Of a DNA stretch of 64,000 nt, positions 1 through 10,213 are shown in pieces. The notes beneath the pieces were generated by a model. The model searched no databases, was not told the DNA's origin, and saw only the letters and a program-made list of their open reading frames with translations. Location of the stretch: NCBI GenBank assembly GCA_017644375.1, contig JAEPLP010000001.1, forward strand, positions 1,100,001 to 1,164,000, written 5' to 3'. Each line of letters starts with the position of its first letter. Position 1 is the first letter of the stretch. Source of the DNA: Prochlorococcus marinus CUG1435. GTDB lineage: Bacteria; Cyanobacteriota; Cyanobacteriia; PCC-6307; Cyanobiaceae. Position numbers and translations under genes: made by a program.

Positions 1-367
1 ATTGAGTTGCTAGCTCTTCTAATTGGAGTAAGTCAGCAATTTTTCTTGCAAGCTCAATTTCTTCATCTGGTCTTAAAAGTCTAATTCTTCCAATTTCTTG
101 GAGATAAACTCTTATTGAATCTTCAGTGTAGATACCTTTTGGCCCAAGTTTTATATTCCCGAGACCTTTATCTTCTTCAGAATCACTAAATTCATTATTG
201 TTATTTTCAATATTGCTTTCGTTTAACTCAGCAGATGTCTGTAAAGTTTGATTATTTTTATTACTATCTTCTTCAACTACTGTTTCTAAATTTGTATTCA
301 TTTTTTTATTGATCTTTTTTTTTGAACTAGGCTTGGAATTCTTTGATTCTGCTGCGACTGGACACAT
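1..367 (-). CDS. rpoD: Principal RNA polymerase sigma factor, N-terminal part (runs off the window)
   Basis: Reading the minus strand from the ATG at 367 gives about 122 residues before the window ends. A Lys/Ser-rich and then acidic leader (residues 1-75) is followed by GIYTEDSIRVYLQEIGRI and then RPDEEIELARKIADLL. This is the region 1.2 start of cyanobacterial group 1 (SigA/RpoD-type) sigma factors, which recognise core promoters. Regions 2-4 lie outside the window. The gene is divergent from priA across a 320-bp gap. Group 1 rather than group 2 is inferred from the close fit of region 1.2 and cannot be proved from this fragment. Confidence 0.9.
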   Translation of the reverse strand, partial: MCPVAAESKNSKPSSKKKINKKMNTNLETVVEEDSNKNNQTLQTSAELNESNIENNNNEFSDSEEDKGLGNIKLGPKGIYTEDSIRVYLQEIGRIRLLRPDEEIELARKIADLLQLEELATQ

Positions 368-687
368 AATTGACTCCTTTCTACGGTGAATTTAACTAGA
401 TAAAATTTTATTTAGGGCTAATTTGAACATTTAGTAGTAAAGTCCCCTCAATGTTTAAAAAACTTTTCAAAAAATGAGAATAAGAAAAGTTTTTTAAATT
501 GTTGAAAAATTTAAATAGTGCTATAGATTACCTAAAGTAAAAAGTCTTGGGATTTCTCAGACAGGCAGATCATTTTTGAATTTTCATTAAATGATCAGAG
601 CTTCATGTCTCCCTTAAGAACAGGATACTTACAATGTGCAAAAAACACTTTGTGGAATGTTCAACAATCCAATACTAAGAAAAAGTT
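368..687. other. 320-bp intergenic region between divergent rpoD and priA
   Basis: There is no convincing ORF, tRNA or known small RNA here. The stretch must hold the promoters of both divergent genes. One clear structure is an inverted repeat, GATCATTT at 568-575 and AAATGATC at 589-596, with a 13-nt loop and no following U-run, so it does not look like a terminator. It lies about 90 bp upstream of the priA start, so an operator or a 5'UTR hairpin of priA is possible. Confidence 0.5.
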
Positions 688-2964
688 TTGAAGCCGGCAA
701 GTAATCAGTTATTAAATATCTCCTATAAATTGGAAATTTTGCTTGATATAGGTAGTAGTAATGAAAGCTTTTACTATTTAGATGGTAATAATCTTGGAGC
801 AGAAGTTGGAGATATTGTAAGTGTGAGACTAAGGGGGAGATTATTGAATGGGTTGGTGATCTCCAAAAAAGACTTTTCGAGAATCAATAATGATGAATCA
901 AATATTGCTGGAGGAAAAAGCATAAGATATTTGTTTGTTGAAAGTATTTTGCAGAAAAAAATAATTGATGAATCTTGGAGAGAATTGATAGACTCACTAG
1001 CCTCTTTTTATATGGTTAGTAATTTAAAAATGTTTAAAACTGCTTTTCCTCCTGGCTGGATTGGTAAATATAAAAATTTCTCTAAAGGTTTAAAAGATCA
1101 AATATGGATTGAAACAAAAAAAGAATTTGATATTGAGAAAAATGGATTAACCAAAAAAGAATTTTTTTTAATGGATACTTTATCTAAAAAAGGTAATTGG
1201 CAAAGTGAATTAATAAAGTCTGGTTTTAATTACACTCTAATTAACTCAATGGTCAGTAAAAATTATCTTCTTAAATCTAAAAGAAAAAAAAATATAAATA
1301 GTAAATTAAATTCCTTTTTTAAAGATCATATCGCAACGAAAAAACCAAATCTTACAAATGAGCAAAAAATTGCATTTCAAGAATATCAAATAATGAAACC
1401 AGGAGATGCATTACTTCTTTGGGGCGAAACAGGTTCAGGTAAAACAGAAGTGTATATGAGAATTGCTGAAGATCAATTTCTTAAGAAAAAAAGTTGTTTG
1501 ATATTAGCCCCAGAAATCGGATTAATTCCACAACTTATTGATAGGTTTAGTAGGCGATTTAATAATATTGTTTACGAATATCATAGTAATTGTTCTCCCG
1601 ATCATAGAACTTTAGTTTGGAAGAAAATTATTAATGCTAATGAACCTTTAATAGTAATAGGTACAAGGTCGGCAGTTTTTCTTCCAATCAAAAATATGGG
1701 AGTAATAATAATGGATGAAGAACATGATGTTTCTTATAAGCAAGATAGTCCCATGCCTTGCTATGACGCAAGAGAGATTGCTATTGAAATAGTAAAAAGG
1801 AATTCTGCAAAGTTAATTTTTGGGAGTGCAACCCCATCAATGAAGACTTGGAAAAAGTGTATTTTTGAAAGGAATTTTAAATTGGTAAGAATGATTCAAA
1901 GGATATCCAGTAATGAGACTCCTGAAATAAAAATTATTGATATGCGGGATGAGTTCAAGAATGGAAATATGAAAATTTTTTCCAATGAATTATTACAATT
2001 GCTTCCTCAACTATGCTTAAAAAAAGAGCAAGCAATAATTTTGATCCCTAGGAGGGGGCATAGTGGATTTTTAAGTTGTAGAAATTGCGGATATTTAATA
2101 AATTGCCCAAACTGTGACGTCCCTTTATCAGTTCATCTCGGAGCACAAGGAAAAAAATGGTTAAGGTGTCATTGGTGTGATCATAAATCAAGATTGATCA
2201 ATCGTTGCCCAGATTGTCATTCAACTGCTTTCAAACCTTTTGGAATTGGTACGCAAAGGGTAATAGAGTTTTTAAATGAAGAATTTCCTGACTTAAGAGT
2301 ACTTCGCTTTGATAGAGATACAACTTCAGGAAAGGATGGTCATAGAGATATTCTTTCAAAGTTTTCTAAAGGTGATGCTGATATTCTTGTCGGTACTCAG
2401 ATGTTGGCAAAAGGTATTGACATCCCCAATATTACTCTTTCAGTAGTTATTGCAGCGGATGGGTTGCTTCATCGCCCAGATATTTCAGCAGAAGAAAAAT
2501 CATTACAATTATTTTTGCAAGTAGCAGGAAGGGCCGGAAGGGCACAAAAAAAAGGGAAAGTAATTTTTCAAACATATAAACCTAACCACCCGGTGATTTC
2601 GTATCTTCAAAAAAGAGATTATGAAAGATTCTTAATTGAAAACTCCAGATTGAGAAAGGATGCTAATTTATTTCCATTTTGCACAATTTGCCTACTTAAA
2701 TTATCAGGTGAAAATTATGAATTAACTGAGTCAATTGCAATAAAATTAGCAAAATATCTACTCAGTTTTTGTGAGAAAAAGAATTGGAAATTAATTGGTC
2801 CTGCCCCTAGTTTAATAGCTAAAGTCGGTAAAAAATTTAGATGGCAGATATTAATACATGGTCCTGAAGGAACAAAGATACCTTTACCTGATAGATCAAT
2901 ATTATGGAAACTTATTCCAAAAAATGTTTTTTTAACAATAGATGTTAATCCAGCAGAGTTGTAA
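688..2964 (+). CDS. priA: Primosomal protein N' (PriA replication-restart helicase)
   Basis: A 758-aa superfamily 2 DNA helicase that reloads the replisome at stalled forks. Visible motifs are Walker A GETGSGKT at 246-253, the DEEH box at 343-346, a zinc-binding cysteine cluster from about 464 (CRNC, CPNC, CHWC, CPDC pairs), and helicase motif VI GRAGRA near 620. Length is close to E. coli PriA. The start used is a TTG; the conserved N-terminal domain begins about 10 residues in, so a slightly different start is possible. The stop abuts the stop of the convergent DUF3153-type gene with no gap. Confidence 0.95.
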   Translation: MKPASNQLLNISYKLEILLDIGSSNESFYYLDGNNLGAEVGDIVSVRLRGRLLNGLVISKKDFSRINNDESNIAGGKSIRYLFVESILQKKIIDESWRELIDSLASFYMVSNLKMFKTAFPPGWIGKYKNFSKGLKDQIWIETKKEFDIEKNGLTKKEFFLMDTLSKKGNWQSELIKSGFNYTLINSMVSKNYLLKSKRKKNINSKLNSFFKDHIATKKPNLTNEQKIAFQEYQIMKPGDALLLWGETGSGKTEVYMRIAEDQFLKKKSCLILAPEIGLIPQLIDRFSRRFNNIVYEYHSNCSPDHRTLVWKKIINANEPLIVIGTRSAVFLPIKNMGVIIMDEEHDVSYKQDSPMPCYDAREIAIEIVKRNSAKLIFGSATPSMKTWKKCIFERNFKLVRMIQRISSNETPEIKIIDMRDEFKNGNMKIFSNELLQLLPQLCLKKEQAIILIPRRGHSGFLSCRNCGYLINCPNCDVPLSVHLGAQGKKWLRCHWCDHKSRLINRCPDCHSTAFKPFGIGTQRVIEFLNEEFPDLRVLRFDRDTTSGKDGHRDILSKFSKGDADILVGTQMLAKGIDIPNITLSVVIAADGLLHRPDISAEEKSLQLFLQVAGRAGRAQKKGKVIFQTYKPNHPVISYLQKRDYERFLIENSRLRKDANLFPFCTICLLKLSGENYELTESIAIKLAKYLLSFCEKKNWKLIGPAPSLIAKVGKKFRWQILIHGPEGTKIPLPDRSILWKLIPKNVFLTIDVNPAEL

Positions 2965-4074
2965 TTACTTTGATGGAAGTTGAGGTAAATCTGAACCTAA
3001 TTTAAATCTATAGAATCTTAATAAATAAGCCAATATTATAATTATTAAAATAATAGATATCCCAATCAAGAGTTTGTTAGAGCTCCAGAAAGAAAATTCA
3101 AGACTATTTATCTGCCCTTGAGTTAAATCCCAAATTATTAGATTTTTTATGATTTCTAAATTTGAATTATTGTTGTCGGTAAGGATAGCTTTATTAGGGT
3201 GAATAATTTTGAAAATGAGTTCTAAATTATCAATGCCTTTAATAGAATTTAGATCCAAATCTAATCTGTAAAAGTATTTTTTAAAAAAAATGAAGTTTTT
3301 TTGAGTAGTATTAATTTCTATATTTGTTGATTCTCCCGCTAACTCTCCAGCTGTATTTTGGGTAATTTTAAGAACTTGCTTTGTATCCTCTAAATTGAGA
3401 TTTTTATGTTTCAAAGAAAAGGTTGATTCGTCTTGTTCAATTTCTGCGTCAGGAAAAATATCTTTCATCTTCTCTTCAAATTTTAATTGCCAAGGAAATT
3501 TCTTTATGTATTTACTCTCTATCACTAAATTATTAGTTATTGAATCAAGTTCACTAAGATCAAGGGTATCCTCAATTTTTACGCAGCCACTTAAAAGTGG
3601 AATTAATAATAATAGTATTAAAAAAATGATCAGTGAAAAGCCTTTCTGAAAGGGTTTTGTTTCACCAGTTGGTGTGTCAGTTACATTAATAAATTTTTTT
3701 TTCTTCAATACTTCTCTTTTTTTGCGCAGTGAGTTAAGAGATTTTTTATTTAGTGATGGGTCGCTTTCAAACTGTACGTTCCAATTTTCTGGCTTTTTAA
3801 TGTCAGGAGAGTCTATAACTTCCATCAAATATTTTGCATTTTCTCTCGTCTTATTATCGTAAGATTTTAGAAGTTCTTTACAAAACCTTTTAGCCTCATC
3901 CCTTTTATTGATACCACATAGAGCAGTAATTAAGATTGTTCTTAAATTTACTCCCTCTTTGCTTGATAAAGGAAATGATTCGATTATGGACAAAAGAAAT
4001 TCAATGCAATAGTGATATTCACCTTTAGCTAAAGCAAGTTCTACTTTTTCTAAAACTTGCTCATAAGTTTTCAT
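2965..4074 (-). CDS. DUF3153-type membrane protein with TPR-like N-terminus
   Basis: 369 aa. Residues 1-110 are helical and TPR-like. A basic linker follows, then a hydrophobic helix near 145-165 ending LLSGC, which resembles an internal lipobox. A soluble domain of about 170 residues comes next, then a second membrane helix near the C-terminus (about 333-352). The central region resembles the cyanobacterial DUF3153 family; I recognise this from general pattern, not a search. Function is unknown. It lies 3 nt downstream of argB on the same strand, so co-transcription is likely. Confidence 0.6.
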   Translation of the reverse strand: MKTYEQVLEKVELALAKGEYHYCIEFLLSIIESFPLSSKEGVNLRTILITALCGINKRDEAKRFCKELLKSYDNKTRENAKYLMEVIDSPDIKKPENWNVQFESDPSLNKKSLNSLRKKREVLKKKKFINVTDTPTGETKPFQKGFSLIIFLILLLLIPLLSGCVKIEDTLDLSELDSITNNLVIESKYIKKFPWQLKFEEKMKDIFPDAEIEQDESTFSLKHKNLNLEDTKQVLKITQNTAGELAGESTNIEINTTQKNFIFFKKYFYRLDLDLNSIKGIDNLELIFKIIHPNKAILTDNNNSNLEIIKNLIIWDLTQGQINSLEFSFWSSNKLLIGISIILIIIILAYLLRFYRFKLGSDLPQLPSK

Positions 4075-4077
4075 GGG

Positions 4078-4929
4078 TTAGGCGACTATCATTGTACCTA
4101 TTCCTGAATTTGTAAAAATCTCAAGAAGTAATGAATGTTCTATCCGTCCATCAATTATGTGAGCTGCTTTGACTCCTTGGGCTAAAGCTCTTATACAGCA
4201 TTCTGTCTTTGGAATCATACCTTCAGTCACAATTTTTTTATCAATAAAATCTCTTGCCTCTTTGAGATTAGTTTTTTCAACAAGACTATTTTTGTTATCT
4301 TTTTCTTTTAAAATACCTTGAGTATCAGTAAGAAGAATAAGTTTTTCTGCATTTATTGCAGCAGCAATTTCTCCAGCAACAAAATCTGCATTAATGTTAT
4401 GGGAAATACCCTCCAAGGTTGATCCAATGCTAGAAATAATTGGGATGTATCCTTTAGAAATAAGAGGATCTAATATTTCAGGATTGATTTTTGTAACCTC
4501 TCCCACTAACCCATGGCTACCATCTCCTAGTTCTCTAGATTGAATTAAGTTGCCATCAAGACCTGATATTCCCACAGCTAAGGATCCAGTTTTATTAATC
4601 CCTTTTACAATTTGTTTGTTAACTCTACCCATTAGAACCATCTCGACAATTTCCATTGTTTTTTGGTCAGTAATTCTTAATCCATTTTCGAATTTTGGAG
4701 ATATTTCTAATTTCTTTAGCCAATTATTAATCTCTGGTCCACCTCCATGAATTACTATCGGACAAACCCCAACTGTTGATAAAAGTGCAATGTCTCTAAA
4801 AAAAGCATTTTTTAAATTATCATTCTCCATAACAGAACCACCATACTTGATAACAATTTTTCTACCTGAGAAACTTTGTATATATGGAAGTGCTTCGCTT
4901 AATATTGATACTCTTTGAGAATCATTCAT
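4078..4929 (-). CDS. argB: Acetylglutamate kinase
   Basis: 283 aa, the usual length for ArgB, which phosphorylates N-acetylglutamate in arginine synthesis. The nucleotide-binding KYGGSVM motif lies near residues 24-30 and the glycine loop IHGGGPE near 59-65. The C-terminal [13 protein letters not shown] segment matches arginine-sensitive ArgB enzymes that bind PII in cyanobacteria. PII control is inferred from the family. It is followed at 3 nt by the DUF3153-type gene. Confidence 0.97.
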   Translation of the reverse strand: MNDSQRVSILSEALPYIQSFSGRKIVIKYGGSVMENDNLKNAFFRDIALLSTVGVCPIVIHGGGPEINNWLKKLEISPKFENGLRITDQKTMEIVEMVLMGRVNKQIVKGINKTGSLAVGISGLDGNLIQSRELGDGSHGLVGEVTKINPEILDPLISKGYIPIISSIGSTLEGISHNINADFVAGEIAAAINAEKLILLTDTQGILKEKDNKNSLVEKTNLKEARDFIDKKIVTEGMIPKTECCIRALAQGVKAAHIIDGRIEHSLLLEIFTNSGIGTMIVA

Positions 4930-4993
4930 TATTAAAATTCATTAAAACTTGATTGAATTGAGAAATTAGGTTTTTACAAATATATCCCTATAT

Positions 4994-5524
4994 TCAATAA
5001 AAGAGAATAAAATCAAATTCTTTTTTATTATCGTCGATAATAAATTCTGATTCAAGACCTTTGACGAAAAACCTATTTAATCTTTCTTGTTTTTCAATCC
5101 ATTTGTCTAGAGGGACAGCGTTTAACTCGAAACGCATTCTGAGACCATTTTTTTCTTCCTTTGTAATTTCTTCTATTTCTTTTAATTGAGGGGGGTTATC
5201 CTCGTCCCACAAATTTAAAGATTCTAATGACGATTCAAGATGAGCTTTTATCCCATACCTCCATCTTGTAACATCTTTAACTAATGCTGTTAGTTCTTTT
5301 GGTCTATTAAATTTATTTGTCGCAAAATTTGTCTTGTCAAATAACTTTACAGGAGGTATTTCGGAAGTCTTTAAGCCTAAGCCAATTAGGAAAATAGGTA
5401 CTCCATAAAAAAAAGTAGGTACACTTAAATTCACTGAGTCTGTAAAATAAGCAGTCATTCCAACAAAAGCTAATATACCCCCAGCGGTTACGATTAAGTT
5501 TCCAGGTGATAAGTATTTCTTCAT
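4994..5524 (-). CDS. DUF2854-type conserved membrane protein
   Basis: 176 aa. Two hydrophobic segments near residues 8-27 and 34-50 are separated by a short turn. A soluble C-terminal domain rich in charged residues follows. The arrangement and the VPTFFYGVPIFLIGLGLK core fit the cyanobacterial and plastid DUF2854 family, of unknown function. It lies 64 bp upstream of argB on the same strand and is divergent from the 60-aa gene, with a 42-bp gap between their starts. Confidence 0.65.
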   Translation of the reverse strand: MKKYLSPGNLIVTAGGILAFVGMTAYFTDSVNLSVPTFFYGVPIFLIGLGLKTSEIPPVKLFDKTNFATNKFNRPKELTALVKDVTRWRYGIKAHLESSLESLNLWDEDNPPQLKEIEEITKEEKNGLRMRFELNAVPLDKWIEKQERLNRFFVKGLESEFIIDDNKKEFDFILFY

Positions 5525-5566
5525 TTGGATTTAGTAGAATGAGTTTTAAATGGGCTAACAAGTATT

Positions 5567-5749
5567 ATGCAAGATCCTAATACTGCAAATCAAGGAGATT
5601 TAATTTTTAAACTTGATCAAGACAGAGCATGGCTACTAGAAAATCTTGATAAGGGTAAATGGCCAGAAATCAGAAGCGAACTTGCCTCGCTTGAAAGAAA
5701 AATAAGCAAATTAATTATAAGTGTTCAAGAAAATAATGTTGATATTTGA
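5567..5749 (+). CDS. Small conserved-looking hypothetical protein (60 aa)
   Basis: 60 aa, probably cytoplasmic, with no membrane segment. It is mostly helical and charged (DQDRAWLLENLDKGKWPEI). I do not recognise a family. Reasons to think it real are a good ATG, a composition typical of a soluble helical protein, and a snug fit between divergent and convergent neighbours: it stops one nucleotide before the ssb stop on the other strand. No function can be assigned. Confidence 0.6.
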   Translation: MQDPNTANQGDLIFKLDQDRAWLLENLDKGKWPEIRSELASLERKISKLIISVQENNVDI

Positions 5750-5750
5750 T

Positions 5751-6176
5751 TTAAAAAGGTATTTCGTCTACTTCAGGTACTAAAGGTGAACTATCCCAAC
5801 TAGATTTCTTGGCGGTTTCTTTATTTTCAAATGACTCATTATTTTCTTTTTGATCAGACTTAATAACATCAACTGGCGATATTTTATGAATTTTTGAAGC
5901 TGTTAGTTCTGGTTGTTTTTCTTTCGTTCCGTCTTTTCTAGTGACAGAATTCATCTTTAGACGTCCCTCAATAACAATATTTTGCCCCTCCTTTAGTTCA
6001 TCTACCATTTCTTGGGCAATATTTCCCCATCCTATGATCTTGAGATCTCTGGTTGGATCTTCACTACGTAATCCTTTAAAATTAACAATCATTTCTGCAA
6101 TTGGAGTTTGGTTTTCTTTGGTAAACCTCATTTGGGGAGCGCTATTAATGACCGCCTGAATTAAACAATGATTCAT
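5751..6176 (-). CDS. ssb: Single-stranded DNA-binding protein
   Basis: 141 aa with an N-terminal OB-fold (residues 1-100: IIGWGNIAQEM, GRLKMNSVTRKDG), a short flexible linker and the acidic C-terminal tip DEIPF. In SSB proteins such a tip recruits repair and replication partners, including PriA, which is encoded nearby. The linker is short compared with E. coli SSB. It is divergent from cobK with a 28-bp gap, so the two promoters must overlap. Confidence 0.9.
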   Translation of the reverse strand: MNHCLIQAVINSAPQMRFTKENQTPIAEMIVNFKGLRSEDPTRDLKIIGWGNIAQEMVDELKEGQNIVIEGRLKMNSVTRKDGTKEKQPELTASKIHKISPVDVIKSDQKENNESFENKETAKKSSWDSSPLVPEVDEIPF

Positions 6177-6204
6177 TACTTACTATTTAATTAAAGACAT
6201 ACTG

Positions 6205-7002
6205 ATGCAGAATCAAGGAAATTGCTATAAAAATGTTTGGATCCTATCAGGAACTTCGGATGGACCTGTAATAGCTAATAAGCTTCTTAAACTTAATTAT
6301 TCAGTCTTTGCAAGTGTTTTAACTTATAAAGCAGGGCAAGCTTATATTGAAAATCCAAAGTTACATATCATTACGGGGAAATTAAATAATAAAGATCAAA
6401 TAATTAATTTCATAAATAAAAATAAAATCACATGCGTTGTCGATGCTACTCATCCGTTTGCCGTAATAATTTCTAAAAATCTTAATAATGCATGTAAAGA
6501 AATTAATACCCCTATTTTACTATTTGAGAGGAAATCTCTAATAAATAACACTAATAATTTTTTTTATATTGATAATTTAAAGGATATAAATAATGTTGAT
6601 ATAGAAAATAAGAATATTCTTCTTGCAATAGGATCAAGATTCCTTAACGATACAGCTAGTTATTATATGAATTGTAAAGCAAATGTATTTGCAAGGGTCC
6701 TTCCAACTTATGAAAGTATAACTAAAGCTTTTGGATCATGTATTAAAAATTCAAACATAGCGATACTTGAACCGAGTAAAAATAATGAAAAAATTTTAGA
6801 AAAAAAACTTTGTGATTTTTGGGATATAGATTATGTTCTATGCAGAGAATCTGGAAGTTATTCTCAGAAAAACTGGGAGAGTATAGTTTCTGGAAGTAAG
6901 ATGAAGTTATTTTTGGTTAAAAGGCCGAAAGTTAAAAATGATTATTCATACTCTTTTGATCAATATCACAATTTGATAAATCACATAATTAAAAAATATT
7001 GA
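6205..7002 (+). CDS. cobK: Precorrin-6A reductase
   Basis: 265 aa. CobK/CbiJ reduces precorrin-6A with NADPH in cobalamin synthesis. The N-terminal nucleotide-binding segment WILSGTSDGPVIANKL and the VVDATHPFA motif are diagnostic. It fits with cobO later in the window and with the B12-producing habit of Prochlorococcus. It is followed 13 nt later by cutA on the same strand, a probable two-gene transcript. Low-GC codon use matches the surroundings. Confidence 0.92.
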   Translation: MQNQGNCYKNVWILSGTSDGPVIANKLLKLNYSVFASVLTYKAGQAYIENPKLHIITGKLNNKDQIINFINKNKITCVVDATHPFAVIISKNLNNACKEINTPILLFERKSLINNTNNFFYIDNLKDINNVDIENKNILLAIGSRFLNDTASYYMNCKANVFARVLPTYESITKAFGSCIKNSNIAILEPSKNNEKILEKKLCDFWDIDYVLCRESGSYSQKNWESIVSGSKMKLFLVKRPKVKNDYSYSFDQYHNLINHIIKKY

Positions 7003-7015
7003 TGTTTAATTCATT

Positions 7016-7321
7016 ATGGAAGTATTAGTTATGATCACAACTGAATCAAGTAACGCAAATGCTTTGCGAATGGCTAAATTACTAATACAAAATAAACTTG
7101 CAGCTTGTGTTTCGATAAAGCAAATTTTTTCAATTTATAAGTGGGGTGATGATATTGAAGAAACTAAAGAGTTTGAAATCACAATAAAAAGTAAACTAGA
7201 ATTTAAAGATTGTTTAATTGATTTCGTGAATAAAAATTCCACATATGATGTCCCTCAGATTATTTACAAAAAATACCATGCTGAGATGAAATATTATGAT
7301 TGGTTGAATAAGACTATTTGA
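7016..7321 (+). CDS. cutA: Divalent-cation tolerance protein CutA
   Basis: 101 aa, the usual CutA1 size. This is a trimeric ferredoxin-fold protein linked to copper and other metal tolerance; its biochemical role is still debated. The conserved segments LAACVSIKQI, YKWGDDIEE and YDVPQIIY are all present. It lies 13 nt after cobK. Its stop codon enters a short tandem repeat shared with the convergent kinase gene. Confidence 0.93.
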   Translation: MEVLVMITTESSNANALRMAKLLIQNKLAACVSIKQIFSIYKWGDDIEETKEFEITIKSKLEFKDCLIDFVNKNSTYDVPQIIYKKYHAEMKYYDWLNKTI

Positions 7322-7351
7322 TTAATCTATTTTATTAATCTATTTTATTAA
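7321..7351. repeat. 13-bp tandem repeat, 2.4 copies
   Basis: The unit ATTAATCTATTTT occurs at 7321-7333 and 7334-7346, followed by a partial third copy. It covers the gap between the cutA stop and the convergent PfkB-kinase stop, and contributes that kinase's last codons. Such a repeat can arise by slippage and can shift the kinase stop. Confidence 0.8.
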
Positions 7352-8344
7352 CTCTTTAAGATCTATATCCGATCTGGATCCTAATTGCGTAATTATATGC
7401 CCAGCACAAATTGAACCTAACTCTCCGCATTGTTTGAGGGAATAATTATTTATTAATCCATGGATAAATCCTCCCGCATAGATATCTCCAGCTCCTGTAG
7501 TATCAATGACTTTTCCTTTATTGATTGACATAATTACTTCAATGTCATTTTTGTTAATTATGAGAGAACCATTGCTACCAAGAGTCACCACGACTAATTC
7601 ACATAGTGAAGAGAGGTCTCCTTGGCAGTTTGCTAATTTATCCTTTTTGAATAAACTTAAAACCTCCGATTCGTTACAAAAAACAATATCTACATATTCA
7701 TCAATTAATTGCAAGAAACTCTCTCGATGCCTATCTACACAAAATGAATCAGACAATGAAAGGATTATCTTCGTATTAGATTGTTTTGCAATTTGAGCGG
7801 CTTTAAGAAAAGCATTTTTAGCTAATTCGCTGTCCCATAAATAACCCTCTAAATATAAGTATTTACTTTCTTTAAGCACACTAAAATCAATGTCTTTTTG
7901 TTCAAATTCTATAGATGCTCCTAGGTAAGTGCACATAGTTCTTTGAGCATCAGGTGTAATCAAAATAATTGAATGAGCTGTTGAGGCGCCTTCATTAGTG
8001 GGTGGAGTATTAAAAATAGTTTTACTTTTTTTTATGTCAGAAGAAAAGAAATCCCCAAATTGATCATTCTTAACCCTTCCAATAAACTGCACATCATTAC
8101 CTAATTCTGCTAAACATACAATCGTATTTGCTGATGACCCCCCTGATACTTGTTTGATCACTTTGCAATTTTCTAACAATTTCTGAGATTCATAAGAATT
8201 AATAAGATTCATTGATCCTTTCTCTAAATTATTTATCTCAAGAAACTCATCTTCAATATTTACAATAATATCTACTATTGCATTGCCCAGACCAATGAGA
8301 TCAACCTTTTTATTATGTTCAGAATGTCTAAAGGATTCCTTCAT
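7340..8344 (-). CDS. PfkB-family kinase (adenosine kinase-like or sugar kinase)
   Basis: 334 aa. The ribokinase/PfkB fold is shown by the N-terminal GLGNAIVDIIV, the sugar-binding GGSSANTI segment and the C-terminal DTTGAGDIYAGGF signature with the catalytic aspartate in GAGD. Overall layout resembles adenosine/sugar kinases annotated in picocyanobacteria, but the substrate cannot be read from sequence. It is 15 nt downstream of purA on the same strand. That purine-metabolism neighbour mildly favours a nucleoside substrate. Confidence 0.88.
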   Translation of the reverse strand: MKESFRHSEHNKKVDLIGLGNAIVDIIVNIEDEFLEINNLEKGSMNLINSYESQKLLENCKVIKQVSGGSSANTIVCLAELGNDVQFIGRVKNDQFGDFFSSDIKKSKTIFNTPPTNEGASTAHSIILITPDAQRTMCTYLGASIEFEQKDIDFSVLKESKYLYLEGYLWDSELAKNAFLKAAQIAKQSNTKIILSLSDSFCVDRHRESFLQLIDEYVDIVFCNESEVLSLFKKDKLANCQGDLSSLCELVVVTLGSNGSLIINKNDIEVIMSINKGKVIDTTGAGDIYAGGFIHGLINNYSLKQCGELGSICAGHIITQLGSRSDIDLKELIK

Positions 8345-8359
8345 TAATTTGGAAGTAAA

Positions 8360-9742
<1,383 letters not shown>

Positions 9743-9751
9743 TGAATTGTA

Positions 9752-10189
9752 TCAACTTTCTCTGAGAACCATTTTTTCAGCAAGAGAAAATTCTTTTGTT
9801 AAACGCTCCTTAAGCTTATCTGGTAAAGGTCTACTTGCAAAGTTTTTGTAATGGCCTGCCATTGCATTTAGTGCTGTTTGCATGGTGGTAAACGATTGAG
9901 TTTTGTTAACCATACCTCTGTTTCTATATCTAGAAATATAGTCAGTTATGAGTGTAAGAGCTTCACTTCTTACTTCATCTTTATTTGGAGAATCTTTTGG
10001 AGTATCAACAGCTATTTGTAGTGTTTTAACAACTGAAATTGTATCTTTTGCGTAATCACCTGTCATTGAGGTTTTAACAGCTATAGAAGGGGAACTAAAC
10101 AGTGTAAAAATAAGAACCAAAGAAAGTGCAAAACATATAGCTTTAGTAAGATTTTTAAAAATTAATTCTGATGTCCATTTCAATAACAT
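9752..10189 (-). CDS. psb27: Photosystem II assembly protein Psb27
   Basis: 145 aa. Psb27 binds CP43-containing PSII intermediates on the lumenal side during assembly and repair. Residues 1-36 form a signal peptide ending near SSPSIA. The mature part has the four-helix Psb27 pattern, with GDYAKDTISVVKTLQ and YRNRG. Many cyanobacterial Psb27 proteins are lipoproteins, but the only cysteine here (residue 19) sits inside the hydrophobic core and there is no lipobox at the cleavage region. It is 24 nt downstream of proS on the same strand. Confidence 0.92.
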   Translation of the reverse strand: MLLKWTSELIFKNLTKAICFALSLVLIFTLFSSPSIAVKTSMTGDYAKDTISVVKTLQIAVDTPKDSPNKDEVRSEALTLITDYISRYRNRGMVNKTQSFTTMQTALNAMAGHYKNFASRPLPDKLKERLTKEFSLAEKMVLRES

Positions 10190-10213
10190 AACTAAGCTCC
10201 AAAAAATTTAGCC

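Noticed and set aside
368-687. Known Prochlorococcus small RNA in the rpoD-priA gap
   Set aside because: Only a 568-596 hairpin was found, and no motif I can match to a named Yfr RNA.
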